64,000 bases of DNA from NCBI RefSeq assembly GCF_964355755.1, contig NC_092671.1:16217501-16281500 (forward strand). The letters run 5' to 3'. The notes beneath the pieces were generated by a model. It was given only the letters and a program-made list of their open reading frames with translations. It had not been told where the DNA came from and made no database searches. Source of the stretch: Antedon mediterranea. Its lineage: Eukaryota; Echinodermata; Crinoidea; Comatulida; Antedonidae. This document shows positions 39,354-50,699 of the stretch, piece by piece. The position numbers and the translations under genes were made by a program. Within the stretch, counting starts at the first letter, position 1, and every line of letters starts with the position of its first letter.

Positions 39354-39366
39354 ATGTTGAAATCGG
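39354..39366 (+). CDS. EF-hand gene exon 1 coding part
   Basis: ATGTTGAAATCGG before a GTAAGT donor. Its last base with AA from exon 2 makes Glu and places MLKSE ahead of the hydrophobic signal core. No other ATG nearby gives a usable start for exon 2. Confidence 0.7.
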
Positions 39367-42300
39367 GTAAGTTGTACTTTCCATTTACTAGTTTAGGTTG
39401 TGTTATAATCATTTCCATTCAATCCTGTGAAATAAGCTCCGCGTTACTTTAGTTGCTTCTTCTCTAAACGATCCTTAGTGTGCTGTTTTGTAGCACATTA
39501 AATTTAAGATTGTTTAAGTTGTTATAGGCCTATTATTGGGACTGTCCCCTGTTGGTTGTTCAATACGAAATTAAAGCAAAACAAAAAATCAAAACAATAA
39601 ACGCCGAACCGAAAATGTCATGTAGGTAGGCCTATACTGTATAATATTTTGTATTCGATGTCACACTGTATATACTTTTTATAATAGTAATTTTTTAATA
39701 ATGTTTATAAATAAATAAATATCTTGTTTTGCGTTTGCTGAAATTGTTGTATTGAATAGTTTTTTCTTAGTTAATATAGACAGTTTGAAGTAAGCGTTTT
39801 GTTGAAAAACTTTCACTCGATAACATAAAGCGAACCAACCGTTTTTAAATCTTTAAAAAAAATGTCATCAATGATTCGAGTTTATATACACTCTGCTCCT
39901 GTATATTTGAAGACCACATTATTTATTCCTATTTCAAAAAAGTTGCGATAAAACTCTAAATTTAATTTACTGTATTTTATTAAATCAATAAGAGCATACC
40001 CTTCCAACTGTACCTAAAGTTAATACAGAGACTCTTTTTAAACCATACATTGTCATGGTATGAATTTGTTCATCAATGTACCGTTATTTTAAACATTTAG
40101 ATAATTTTACTATTTTATAGAAAAATTATCATTACACAGTAGCTTCATTAGCTAAAAAACTCAATACAAGTGCACCATATGCTAGCCTAATATTCTAATA
40201 TAATTTTAAATTTCTGTAGGCCTATGGTTTTTGCTTTTTGTTTTGACATTTTTTAGATATTAGTCATTCGATTATTGTTTTGTTTTCCATTTTCCCATTC
40301 TGTGAGTTACTTAATTGTACTGCGTATAATGGATGTCCATTTAATATATTCTGATTTTGTATTATTGGCCAAGTCTTCTAACCTTTAATTACTAAACTAA
40401 GTAATCACAAGTAAACATTAACTTAAAATAGATAATTTACGCAGAGCTCGTGTAGAAAATTAAACTGAAAACACTTTATTGATTGTACCTTGGGGACGCA
40501 ATAAAAGAAACTAAAATAAGGAATAGGAGTAATAGATTGAAATTATTATCAGTATTCTGGTAAATACTATCATTTTGTTTTTCTTTCGGAGAAAAAACTG
40601 CAATCCAAAAGTCCCTTAGTTAGTTGTATTGGTACTGCGCGACCTCTTGATTGAAAAATTCTTATACGGTATCATGTCTAGCGACTATAAACAGCTCCTG
40701 CAGTTTCTTGTATGTTGACTACAATCTTTCTTCCATATGGTTTACTTTCTCCTGACACTAACATTGCCTTTGCAGCGCTTGTTAATAAATGGTTAGAGCT
40801 TAAGCCTCCAAACCTTTTGAGTTATCCTTGCTTATTTGTATGATAAAGTACGTTTATTGATCTATAATTTTAACCTCTAATGTCAAATTAAAGATAAGTT
40901 ACCACAGGCAGTATAGAAGGAAGTGAGTTCAGGTTGGAAATCGCGTCTGTCTTAATATATAATTTAATATATGAGTTAATACCTTTAAAATAAAGACTTA
41001 ATGCTTGCTTTTTAAATTCGAAATTTCGAAATAAATATATAATATCCCGTCATTTCAAGCACCAAGCACTTAGTGAGTGTCAGTAGTGTAGGCATTTAAT
41101 AACGGTATCTCAACAAGCACCATCAGGCATCCGCTTAAAAAATGTCCCATTCCTAAAACTTTCTTTTAAAAACTAATATCGTTATGTTTTGTTAGAAACT
41201 ACCGGTATTCAAACCGATATTTAAAAAAAGAGACAATGCCTTTGTCTGAAATTCTGTTTGCTCTAATGTAGGCTTAACATGTTCCGAAGTCATCATTTAT
41301 TTTCATTGAATGATATTTCCTGAAAGATTGACCTGTTAAGATACGGAATAAAGAAGCAAATAAAGAGCCATTATCTCGACTGAAAGACGAGTAAGGATTA
41401 TCCTTAATAGGAACAGTGTAATAGTTCATGATGAGAGATTATTAGCACTACTTATATGATCATGAACAGAATACCAAATGACTATAAACGGAGTATAATT
41501 GTCGAGTACGCGATATATTCTGAAAACGTTGAATTTATTTGCTTTAACTACATCCTTATAGATTATTATTTTGCCGTGATAGGAAACATTAATTTGTCAA
41601 GAGAACGCCAGTAGCTTGTTATGTATCATAAATATAAATGATTTTATAGAAAACCTTTAATTGTTTAATATAACATATTTCAGAGCCTCGGGTGTTTCCA
41701 TCGTTTTAACTCGACGTTTTGATTTACATGCCATTATTTTCGCTTGCCAACCGTCATGATTGGTGCATCTTGAGATTGACAAGACTGACAAACCCTTTCA
41801 AAGCTACACATACTTAGTGCAAATTACGTTATCTTTATGAGAGAATAAGGATAATTTTGTTTTGGTTAAATAGTCTGCGATTTCATGTTAAAGCTCAGGA
41901 TAGATTTTCATTAAACATGAGTGAACAGTCAGGATCAAAATGATAGAGAGAAATGGGCAACAGTCGTCTCAATAAATTAAATTGTGTATGGAATCATAAC
42001 ATACGGTTTAGGGAGACAATTTCCCTATCTTGATACATAAGTGCTTTCTCAATGTTTATGTTGTAAAGCTCATTTCCTAGCATATTTATTAATTTTATTA
42101 TATTAATTATTAAGTAAAATTTTCAAAAAGTGTTTTGAAATATTTCAAAATCTACTCAAATAATATTAGATTAGTTTTTGGGAGTTTAGAAAACAACGGA
42201 AAGGGTGGGCCCAGTGTTCCCATCACCATAGTGTTACATAATACTAAGCTTGGCCCCAATTGTAGAAGGTAAAAAAAATACCATTTTAAGTTTTCAGGTA

Positions 42301-43689
42301 AAACATACAAAATTAAAATCTAATGTGTACAAATTTACCCAATAGGAGCAAGAGTGTCTTTCTGCAATTTTGTACATGGTTTTAGTTTTAACACATTGGT
42401 ACACACTACTGTACGGTACATCACATACAAACACATAGTATTATCCGCTTTGTTAAAATTTTTTCCCAACTGGTTGATACTTAGTAACGTCATCGCGATT
42501 CACCATTTCCCTCTGTTGCTTGATACCTTTGAGTTAGTAATTCGAGGGAAGAGTACAATTACACATCTCTACAATCTATCAAAATCCACCCATTTTAAAT
42601 TATCATATCAACTTTCATAGCTTAGATATTATTCTGGTTTGAATTAAAACCTGTAAAGTATACTGTTTAGATCATTACTGTTTTACATTACATACCGAAT
42701 TGCGCCCTCTATAATTAACATTGGGAAGTTTTATTTTTTCGATAGAATGTTGTCTACGACTTAGATTGATCGCCCTCACATTGCTTCTAGGAGCGACGTT
42801 ATGCAACTGTCTATTAAACGGCAAGCACCAGATAAGAATTGGAAAAAAGTCATGGCCTGCTGCTAACGAAAGGATAGACCATTACGACTTGGACAGTGAT
42901 GGATTCATATCTGAAAACGAACTCGGGTATCTCCAAATTATGAGCAAAGATCCACTTACCGTCTTTTTTAGGAAAACAGACTTAAATGGTTAGACAATGT
43001 TTAATTATTAAGCTTGGTTTCTACTAAAGACAGAACGCAAGGATGTAGACGCATTGCAAGCGAGTTGACCGAGTTCGAATAACTCATGGCTTGTGATTGG
43101 TTAAATCATTTACGTTGCGCCTACTACTGTACCATGCTTTGTGTCTACTTGTGATAACAAACTACAACGTAAGGTTAATTCATTGCATGCGGGAATACGG
43201 TTTTTGTCGATCCTTACACAGTTTTTATGGTTTTTAGGTCCAGGCGGCAACCGACAACACCTGTATGTTGTCGGTCGTCCCAAATCGAACGCTTCATATT
43301 AACAACTTCAATATTATTTAATAACAATGAATTAACATTACGTAGTTTGTTCTCACAAGTAGACACAACGCATGGTAGTAGGCGCAACATAAATGATTTG
43401 ACCAATCACAAGCGATGAATTATTCGAACTGTCACTTCTGATTGGTCACCCCCCTTGCATTGCGTCTACATCCTACATCTAGTAAAACATATATTTCCAG
43501 TACTTACCGTACACCGTCGCCATAAATTATGTACTGTATGTATTTTGTTTAGCATTTGAGTCTGAAATAGTTTAACAATTTAGTACAGTTTAGTTTCAAT
43601 TAATGTTTTCATTCATTTTAAAATTCTTTTTAGGAGATGGTTTGCTAGACCAGAATGAATTAAGAAGGAAACTGAGCAAGCTAGAATAA
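39354..43689 (+). CDS. Secreted protein with two EF-hands, three exons
   Basis: Exons join at 39354-39366 (MLKS plus one base, then GTAAGT), 42746-42988 (after TTATTTTTTCGATAG) and 43634-43689 (after CTTTTTAG), all in phase 1, giving 103 residues. Residues 1 to about 24 form a signal peptide (LIALTLLLGATLC). Two canonical calcium loops follow: DLDSDGFISENE (52-63) and DLNGDGLLDQNE (83-94), with Asp at 1, Asp/Asn at 3, Asp at 5, Gly at 6 and Glu at 12. The second loop is split by intron 2 at its Gly codon. The protein ends RRKLSKLE. It probably binds calcium in the secretory path or outside the cell. I cannot name the family. It is much shorter than calumenin or SPARC. The second donor (G|GTTAGA) is non-consensus, but the join rebuilds a perfect EF loop. 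Confidence 0.86.
39367..42745 (+). other. EF-hand gene intron 1
   Basis: 3.4 kb without coding signs. It contains TAGGCCTA palindromes at about 39526, 39628 and 40217 and a short dispersed repeat (GGTATCATGTCTAGCGAC, about 40668) also found near 59229. An 88-codon forward frame at 42354-42620 is not supported by splice sites. Confidence 0.6.
42746..42988 (+). CDS. EF-hand gene exon 2
   Basis: It encodes the signal-peptide core, the linker and the first EF loop, and the DLN start of the second loop. There is no in-frame ATG near its start. An in-frame TTG upstream lies in the acceptor tract, so an upstream exon is needed. Confidence 0.85.
43010..43490. mobile_element. Two nested or inverted MITEs in EF-hand gene intron 2 (copy f)
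   Basis: AAGCTTGGTTTCTACTAAAG begins a member of the ACGCAACGCAAGGACGT family. CATGCTTTGTGTCTACTTG at about 43132 has its mirror CAAGTAGACACAACGCATGG at about 43358. CTTGTGATTGG at 43090 mirrors CCAATCACAAG at 43400. The 180 bases between are unrelated. Confidence 0.8.
43634..43689 (+). CDS. EF-hand gene exon 3
   Basis: It follows AAATTCTTTTTAG, completes the Gly of the second EF loop and encodes DGLLDQNELRRKLSKLE and TAA. Poly(A) signals AATAAA lie about 310 bases downstream (43998 and 44007). Confidence 0.88.
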
Positions 43690-44440
43690 GGACGATCGCC
43701 CTCTGTTGTCGTCGCTTCAGTTTCTGTACTCATGGAAAAACACAATTGATTTACATAAAAAAACCAAAGACTTGTCAAACGTTGGGGACTAGCTAATTAC
43801 AATTGCTGTATCCATTTGTGAATACAGTACTCGTTTTCATACAGGGAATTACACTGATATCTGTAATAAGTTAATAACGTTGTCTGTTTAAATACCAATT
43901 TCAGTTATCAAACAATTTTTATTTTAAAATCTCCATAAATGCTTTGAAGTAATAAAGTGTTAAATTATGTTCCAGCATGAAGTTATTTTTTTCTCTGAAT
44001 AAATACAATAAATAGCTTGTACTTATATTGTAATAATTTTCTTGTAACTGTTTTGCCATTTCTGTCTTTTTGTGTTCGTTTGTTTTGTCTTTTGTTATTA
44101 AGTATACATTCATTCAATTGGTTGTGCTTATTGTCTTGTGCTTACAATCTAATATAGAAATATTAGATTGTTATATACTATGCTTTTAAAACAGCTATAT
44201 TCAGATTAGGAAATTTGTAATTGACAGTAGGCCTAGGTGCAGGAAAAACAACATTCACCTTACTATTTCAATTACTTATTTATTTGACCAATAACAAAAA
44301 ACACCATGTAGATTAGAAAGTGCAAATTAGTTCCGTAAGCATATCTATGGCCTAAAATACCTAGCAATGTAACGTAGGTTTGATGACGAAGGGCCCCACC
44401 CTATTTACACAGACCAAATGTGCATATTAGAACGCTTCTC

Positions 44441-44640
44441 ATTGGATAACAAAATACCTTTCACGGACTATGACGTTTACAATCGTCGCCTGTAATAATT
44501 GCTTTCACCCGCAGAGAGCGAAAGTCGTAAACGTAGCCTAGTCATCTTAGGCCAATACTTTGTGACAAACAATGAACTTTCGGCTCTGACAAGCAATGAA
44601 GCGTGACGGGAGGTGAAATTGCTGCCCAGAATATAAATAG
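44441..44640 (+). promoter_or_regulatory. Promoter-like block with TATA box
   Basis: ATTGG (44441), TGACGTTT (44471), a locally higher GC content and a consensus TATAAATAGC (44632-44641) are spaced like a real promoter. Transcription would start near 44662 on the plus strand. No coding first exon follows at once. The candidate micro-exon at 48093 is one possible downstream exon. Confidence 0.4.
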
Positions 44641-45156
44641 CTTCTACGCGTGCGAACAAAAGCGACCAAAACCAATATAAAACTTTGTATAGGCCCATAC
44701 AGAGTAGTCGATTTGTTTATTATATTTTGAGGTAGATGGAATGCAAATATAAATCATACATGTTGACTGTGATTACAAGGTTGAAATAATAGAGAATGGG
44801 ATTTGGACGTAGTCGTATTGGTTGTCGCAAATATACAGTATTTCATTTATTTTAGGACCCGTGATGTGAGCGGTTATTATTTGATAAACATGATATATTA
44901 TTATTATCTGTACCTAGTATATTTAGAAGAAAAAGAAAGAAGTTTTGATAGCCGTCAAGTGTTTTTTTCTCAATTGAACCAATTTTCCTTTAGATATTTG
45001 ATCCTTCCAATTTGAAAATTCTGTTATTTAATTGAAGTTCCTTGTGTTTCTATCAATAAATGAGAGTTACCCGGCTTATTCAAATTTACACTCTTTGTTG
45101 AATGTTCTATTTGAAATTCTACCATGATTTGTACGGTGGTGTTTGCCTTCTTGTTT

Positions 45157-45303
45157 AAATCTTTGTTCCCACGCAACGCAAGGACGTAAGCGCAACCTAA
45201 GTCATTTGACCAATCACAAATCAATGAGTTACCCGATCTGTCGCTTTGGCATTGGTCAACTCGCTTTTGCACATAAGCTTTGGTGTTGTGAACCAAGTTT
45301 AAA
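45157..45303. mobile_element. MITE, ACGCAACGCAAGGACGT family, copy g
   Basis: It runs from AAATCTTTGTTCCCACG to TGTGAACCAAGTTT, with ACGCAACGCAAGGACGTAAG and TTTGACCAATCACAA inside. The 137-codon reverse frame over this place is a MITE artefact. Confidence 0.85.
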
Positions 45304-46665
45304 GCATTTAAAGTATGAACAAGTTGGTGGGTGAGATGTGGGTGACCATTTGAATAAAATACATGCCATGAAAACCCCGAAATCAAAGAAAACAATAGAT
45401 CATTGGAGGGAAAAATCACATGAATGTGAATCGTCATGAATAATAATTACTGTAAGTGTACACCGTATCTGACGAGTTTATTTACATGACATACTTTTTT
45501 TTTTACATCTTGCTCTTCTGAGGTGTCCGATAAAGTCAACATGTTAATCCATTAACATGTATTTATACCTCACGGGTTAACAAAATGCAAACAGACAATC
45601 TATCGACTAACAAGCATGGCTAATAAGTGACGTCGGCCATAAATATTATGTATAAAAGTAGGTTTACAGTATTCGACATTAAAAAAAAAATATTATGGTA
45701 AATCGATATATTTAAAAGTAATAAATTCCACTACTTGTGTGATCAGCATATATGCCATTGTGGAACAATGTAAACATGTTAATGCCTATTTGTTTAGGAG
45801 TATTCGACGAGGTTGAATTATAATTAAATTAGGTGGAACATTCAATAGCATTGTTTAAAAATGACAGTTGAATTGTATTTGTTTAATTTTCATCTGCAGA
45901 GGACAGTGATAATGTAGACATAACAGTATATGCTTTATATATGTTTTACACAATTCAGTTTGCAAAGTAGTTGCTGATTCTGTTTTTAACATCGCGCCCT
46001 CTTTAATTCTTTGCTGTTGACGTCATGACTTACGTATCATCGTATTCTATGTCCTACTGATGTTTCAACCGATATTGGCATAACATTTTTTAGAGGTTCT
46101 CGTAGCAAATGTTGACAATTTTTTCAATCATAACTGTCACATATAATTTATTTGATATGTTATTTAATTGATCGTACCATATCATGTTTAGTTCAATATC
46201 GCTCAAGCTTAGTAATGGTGACATAATATAAGATTATTTGTGACATAAATTTGAAACACGAAAATATTATTCTATTGTATGTACAGAAACATAAGAAGGC
46301 TACGTGTCATCCAAACTTATAATAATAAATAATAACATACCAGTTAGGTGTGACCTCTTATCTTATGCTCATCGTATAGCAATAGCAAAGAAGAACTGAC
46401 TGCTAAATTTATATTTATAGCCTACTTCAACGGATACGAGGATTAAGGACTGCGTTCCAGTTGAATATTTATTTTATTATACAATAATGAATGGGTTTGA
46501 ACGAATTTCAGAACGTTATGGGGTGTTATGACACGTTTTTTGTTTTCCATTTCCATTTTTTGCAACGGAATGCGTTCACTGTTCTTCCACTTTTTCTATA
46601 ATGTTTTAAAAAAAATAGTGGTAAAAAGTATGGTGATCTAGTTATGACAAATTTCGTACATTAGT
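45304..46665. other. Intergenic DNA, no gene seen
   Basis: Only a GCGCCCTCTTT motif (45994), with TGACGTCATGAC (46019) close by, stands out. Confidence 0.5.
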
Positions 46666-46667
46666 AG

Positions 46668-47043
46668 TGGTTTGGGCAGGGAAGAGTGAATCCCTGGTTT
46701 AGTAAAGCTGTTGGGTTCCAATAGAACTGTTGGAATGTAGGCATATAAGTGTAGATATGAAGTAACAACGTTTATTCCAGTTAGCCTCAATATTGTTGAA
46801 AGTAATTTTTACAAAATGTGTATTGTATTATTATTTTGTATAAATTATTTTTTGTTGACACTATCAACGGTTTGGGCAAGAAAAAGTGAATCCCTGGTTT
46901 TGTTAAAGCTGTTGGGTTCCAATTGAACTGTTGGAATGTAGGCCTATCATAGACATGAAATAACAACTTTCTTCAGATTAGTCTCAAGGTTGTTGAAAGT
47001 ACTTTTTACAAAATGTGTATTTTATTATTATTTTGTATAATTC
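46668..47043. repeat. Tandem duplication, ~198-bp spacing
   Basis: GGTTTGGGCAGGGAAGAGTG at 46670 and GGTTTGGGCAAGAAAAAGTG at 46868 begin two copies. Both contain AAAGCTGTTGGGTTCCAAT and ACAAAATGTGTATT. They are about 80-85% alike by eye, so the duplication is not recent. Confidence 0.85.
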
Positions 47044-47713
47044 ATAGAAACAAACTCTCCCAAATGGATTTGCTTGTTGACACTATAACCGGTCACACAG
47101 TACCAGCAATCTATTTTTGTATTCATAAGCAATAGTTGAACAAAAGTAATTTAATAATACATATTGATTGTATTAGTGTACAAGTCCCCATAGGTAGATC
47201 TGTTGTGTTTCATAATTCTAGGAAATCGAATCAAAACCACATGGATTTCCCCTGGTTTAACTTTAACCCGATACATGACATACCATAACAATTGATTTGT
47301 GCTAAGATAACGTTTCAACAAGCAAAGAAAATTAGAAAAGACGATGATCTATAACTTGCCTTAGGCACTGTTGATGGAACATCTGCTTGTTCAGTTTGGA
47401 CATACGAAATGTAGATGCAAAATCAATTCATCCTTCACATACATTGATGAAACCGTTAATAACAAAATAAAATTAGTATCGTGCAAAACAATCACAAGCT
47501 TCCAAAGCCCTTGTTTTCGAATAAACATGAATTTTTTTTTTGTAATTTAAAAGAACAATGATCAAGTAAATTTCTTTTTTAACACTGCTCATTAAATGTC
47601 ACACTATTAATATAATACTATAACTACTTTCTGTAAACCCCTTTATTTTTGTTTAAGCTCCCAAAGCGTTTTAAATAATTATAATTAATTATATAATAGT
47701 AAAAACTTTGCCG

Positions 47714-47766
47714 GTCTTTGTACATAAATTAGGTGTCAAACCATTGCATTTATGTACAAAGAATTA
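47714..47766. repeat. Small hairpin
   Basis: CTTTGTACATAAAT and ATTTATGTACAAAG are perfect inverted arms about 19 bases apart. Confidence 0.8.
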
Positions 47767-47796
47767 ACCTGACTACAATTCGCTAATGCAAACGGT

Positions 47797-47875
47797 TTCC
47801 ATCGAGCCGTCTGTGTAGATGAATGGTTTAGACTACTGGCTTTGCATGCTGATGTAGGGTTCGAATCCTATGAAC
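47797..47875 (+). mobile_element. tRNA-like SINE head or tRNA pseudogene
   Basis: TGTGTAGATGAATGGTTTAGAC resembles an A box. GTAGGGTTCGAATCCTATG is a consensus B box with a pairing T arm. A CTGGCTTTGCATGCTG segment sits where an anticodon arm (TGC, Ala-like) would be, but its stem and the acceptor stem pair poorly. Confidence 0.45.
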
Positions 47876-48092
47876 AACTTATTTTTACTGCATAGTGAGA
47901 GAGATTTTTCAGTTATATGTTGGAAGTCGTCCGTCTTGTATTTATTTTAATTTATGTACGAAAAAATATAATCGCTGGCCGGTCAACGACAGTAATAACG
48001 TTTAATAGTGATACATAAAACTGAAAAAAGTGGGGTAAGCAATTATGATTATAAATATACATTGATCTTGATTAATTTTTTTTAATTTTTAG

Positions 48093-48140
48093 GAATTATC
48101 GACATACACGGGCCCGGGAACAAAAATATTCTTTTTGTAG
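48093..48140 (+). other. Candidate 48-base micro-exon
   Basis: The tract ATTTTTTTTAATTTTTAG ends at 48092 and a TAG|GTAAGC donor follows at 48141. The 48 bases between are GC-richer than their surroundings and open in one symmetric phase-1 frame (IIDIHGPGNKNILFV). No partner exon was found. It could belong to a transcript from the TATA block at 44632. Confidence 0.3.
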
Positions 48141-48630
48141 GTAAGCGATGCAGAAAACAAGAATTAGAAGAAGAATTGTCGTCTATCTATATCTGTTCTG
48201 AATAGTTTATTCAGGAAAAACGCGTTAATAGTTTGATAAGATGTAATGGATTATGCAAATTCAGTTTAATTTAAGAATACTGTACTCCAAGGAATATGTT
48301 ATGTAAAACTACTTGAGGGGGTTTCTATTAGATTTAAAGTCATGAATATAAATCTGTTTCTCTTATCTTTTAATCATACTGAATTAGTGATAGTTACACG
48401 TGCGCTTCACAATCAATAACAAAAACGTAAGTTTCACCTATGTAGTTGATCCATTATTTTGTTGATCCATTATTTGGTTTATTTGGAACCATCAGTTGTC
48501 ATTTTCGTTCTTCTTGTCGGAAGATATTTTAGAATATCGATACAAAGTGTTTTAGGCACATATGTGATAATATATTAGTGTTTATTTGAGGATCTGTGTT
48601 TGATTTCTGATTTATACTTCAAATATATAT

Positions 48631-48928
48631 GAGCGAGTGAGTGGCCGAGCGGTTAAGACAGTGGAACCGTAATACGTAGCCATAACATCGGCAAGGTTTC
48701 GAGGCTCACTCGCTTCATGGTTCTGGTGGTAGAACAAGTCTTCTCGGATAAGGGGTCCAGGTCCAGTGTACACTGGCTCATGTGAACTTTAAAGAACCTA
48801 GTACATCTTTCGAGACCTGTAGGGGATTACCCCGATGTACTAGTTCACACACAGCCACTGTCGCAAATCATAATAAGGGAGAACAGTCTTAGACTGAAGA
48901 GGCTACCCAGTATAAAGAATAAATAATT
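48631..48928 (+). mobile_element. tRNA-derived SINE, full-length, plus strand
   Basis: The A box TGGCCGAGCGGTTAAGAC starts at 48642 and the B box GGTTTCGAGGCTC is at 48695. The body includes CTTCTCGGATAAGGGGTCC and AAAGAACCTAGTACATC and ends ACCCAGTATAAAGAATAAAT. It is the same family as 17400-17722. Confidence 0.88.
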
Positions 48929-48929
48929 T

Positions 48930-50640
48930 TAAAAAATATGATAAAAGTCAAAGTTGCGCTACATCAGGTGGAATAGAATCCGGAGATGAGAGCGCGTCTA
49001 TTTTACTTAGTCGCTCATACTTTTTGTGGTTAATTTCTACGTCATTTTGTTACTTCTGTGGATGATCTTGGAGTTCGCAGGGAGGAGGTACGGTACTTTC
49101 TTACATAGTAGGTAAGCTAAATGAATCTGATGAATAGCGCCTCCTATTGACAATATCCATAACCGTAGCGCCTCCTATTATTATTTTCTTCTTAACCGGC
49201 CAATTCACCCATAGACATACATCAACAGTTTATATAACGACTAGTATTGAATCTTAATATAGTTCGCAGTGTTTCATAATCAATTTAATAATGATTAATT
49301 TATTTGTTGTATTTTTATCTTCGTTGTGTCACACTGAACGTTAAACTATTGACCTATACCTTGAATGTGAACATCCTAAATGAATGCCGTGGGTGTGCGG
49401 TTGCGGCTATAATATAATTGCATTGCGTTTAAATTAAGTTTTTCAACTGTAATTAATAAAATTATTGGCAGTGTTAGGTCCAAGCACCACCATTGACCTT
49501 AAAGCACCAGTCTTTTTTTTGGCATGTTTTTTTTTGTATTTGTGTTTCCAATGGCGATGGATATTGTACGAAATCTAGAACGTTTGGAAGATTGTCAAGT
49601 CAATCATTGATGTCTATTAGTTAGTTTTCAGTAACGTAACCGTAATTAGATTATTTGTGTGTGTGTGAAATCAAAATGGAATATAGGAATTAATTTGATT
49701 ATTTCTGTGCAAGTGGTATATTGAATGCTTGTGCCATAACGATGATATTTATGGAACGTTTATCAAATAAAACTAGAATGATTGTAGTTTATTTTAATTA
49801 TAGAAATGAACTTTAAATCGTGAAAACAAGTAATGATTGTTGAATATGAAATAATCGCACATGCGCACAAAATGCCAAAGGGAGGGGCGGAATGATATCA
49901 TAGTGCAAAGTTTTAGAACTTTGTACCAAAAGGTTTGAAATGTGACGACAGTAAGAAGTTCATTCCTCTTCAGTTTTATTAATCCGTGTTCGCTATTTTA
50001 CCCGTACGTATCATGTCTACAGAAATAAACAGTCTGCATTGTCTTAGTATGATATTATTCAGAGGGTTATATGTGTTGGTTAATACATTGTGTGTTATGT
50101 GTTATGGACGAGCCTGAGTCAATAGAGTTGAATGTATTGTACAGTAGTTAACCTACCCTATATGATGCGGTTGTGGTGTGTCTATTGTTTTTTTTCCAAT
50201 GTACAGATTTAGTTTACATCACCTTATTGTTTTGGGGGCCAGTACGTCTTGTTTAAAGCTAGTTCCGAATTGACCATTAGATGAACCTATAGCACCGGTT
50301 ATGTGAATGTTTATACATGAGCATGAATCCACCTCTTGGGAGGATGTTGATTGATATTGATAATCAAACTTATGTATTATCTAATTTCCAAGTAGGTTAT
50401 TATCATTTATATACTTTCATATAAATGTATTGTATAATTTAATCAGTTACCGCTGTATATCGACACACAAGTTTGAGGCCACGGAGATATCTCCTTCGCC
50501 AAATTACACACTAATTTAAATTATTTTAGTATTATACTACGTAGTAACTGAATTGATAGTTTATACAATCATTCCTCATTAAAATGGTTTTTGATTTTGA
50601 TTTGACAAGCATCGATGAACCACGTTCGTTATACGTGCGT
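48930..50640. other. Intergenic DNA with a possible CpG-type promoter
   Basis: CACATGCGCAC (NRF1-like, 49858) and GGGAGGGGCGG (GC box, 49880) sit together near 49860-49890 in otherwise AT-rich DNA. A 34-codon frame with a hydrophobic stretch begins at about 50012 (MSTEINSL...). I cannot confirm a gene. Confidence 0.3.
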
Positions 50641-50642
50641 TA

Positions 50643-50695
50643 ATAGTGGTTGTTTTGCGTTACATCTCAGATGTGTAACGCAAAACGACCACTAT
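50643..50695. repeat. Hairpin, ~25-bp arms
   Basis: ATAGTGGTTGTTTTGCGTTA and TAACGCAAAACGACCACTAT face each other around CATCTCAGATGTG, with one substitution and one 2-base gap. Confidence 0.85.
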
Positions 50696-50699
50696 CGAC

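Noticed and set aside
45024-45437. 137-codon reverse frame, the second-longest frame in the window
   Set aside because: It spans a MITE copy (45157-45303) and has no domain, signal or splice context.
47797-47875. Functional tRNA-Ala gene
   Set aside because: The B box is good, but the acceptor and anticodon stems do not pair. It is more likely a SINE head or pseudogene.
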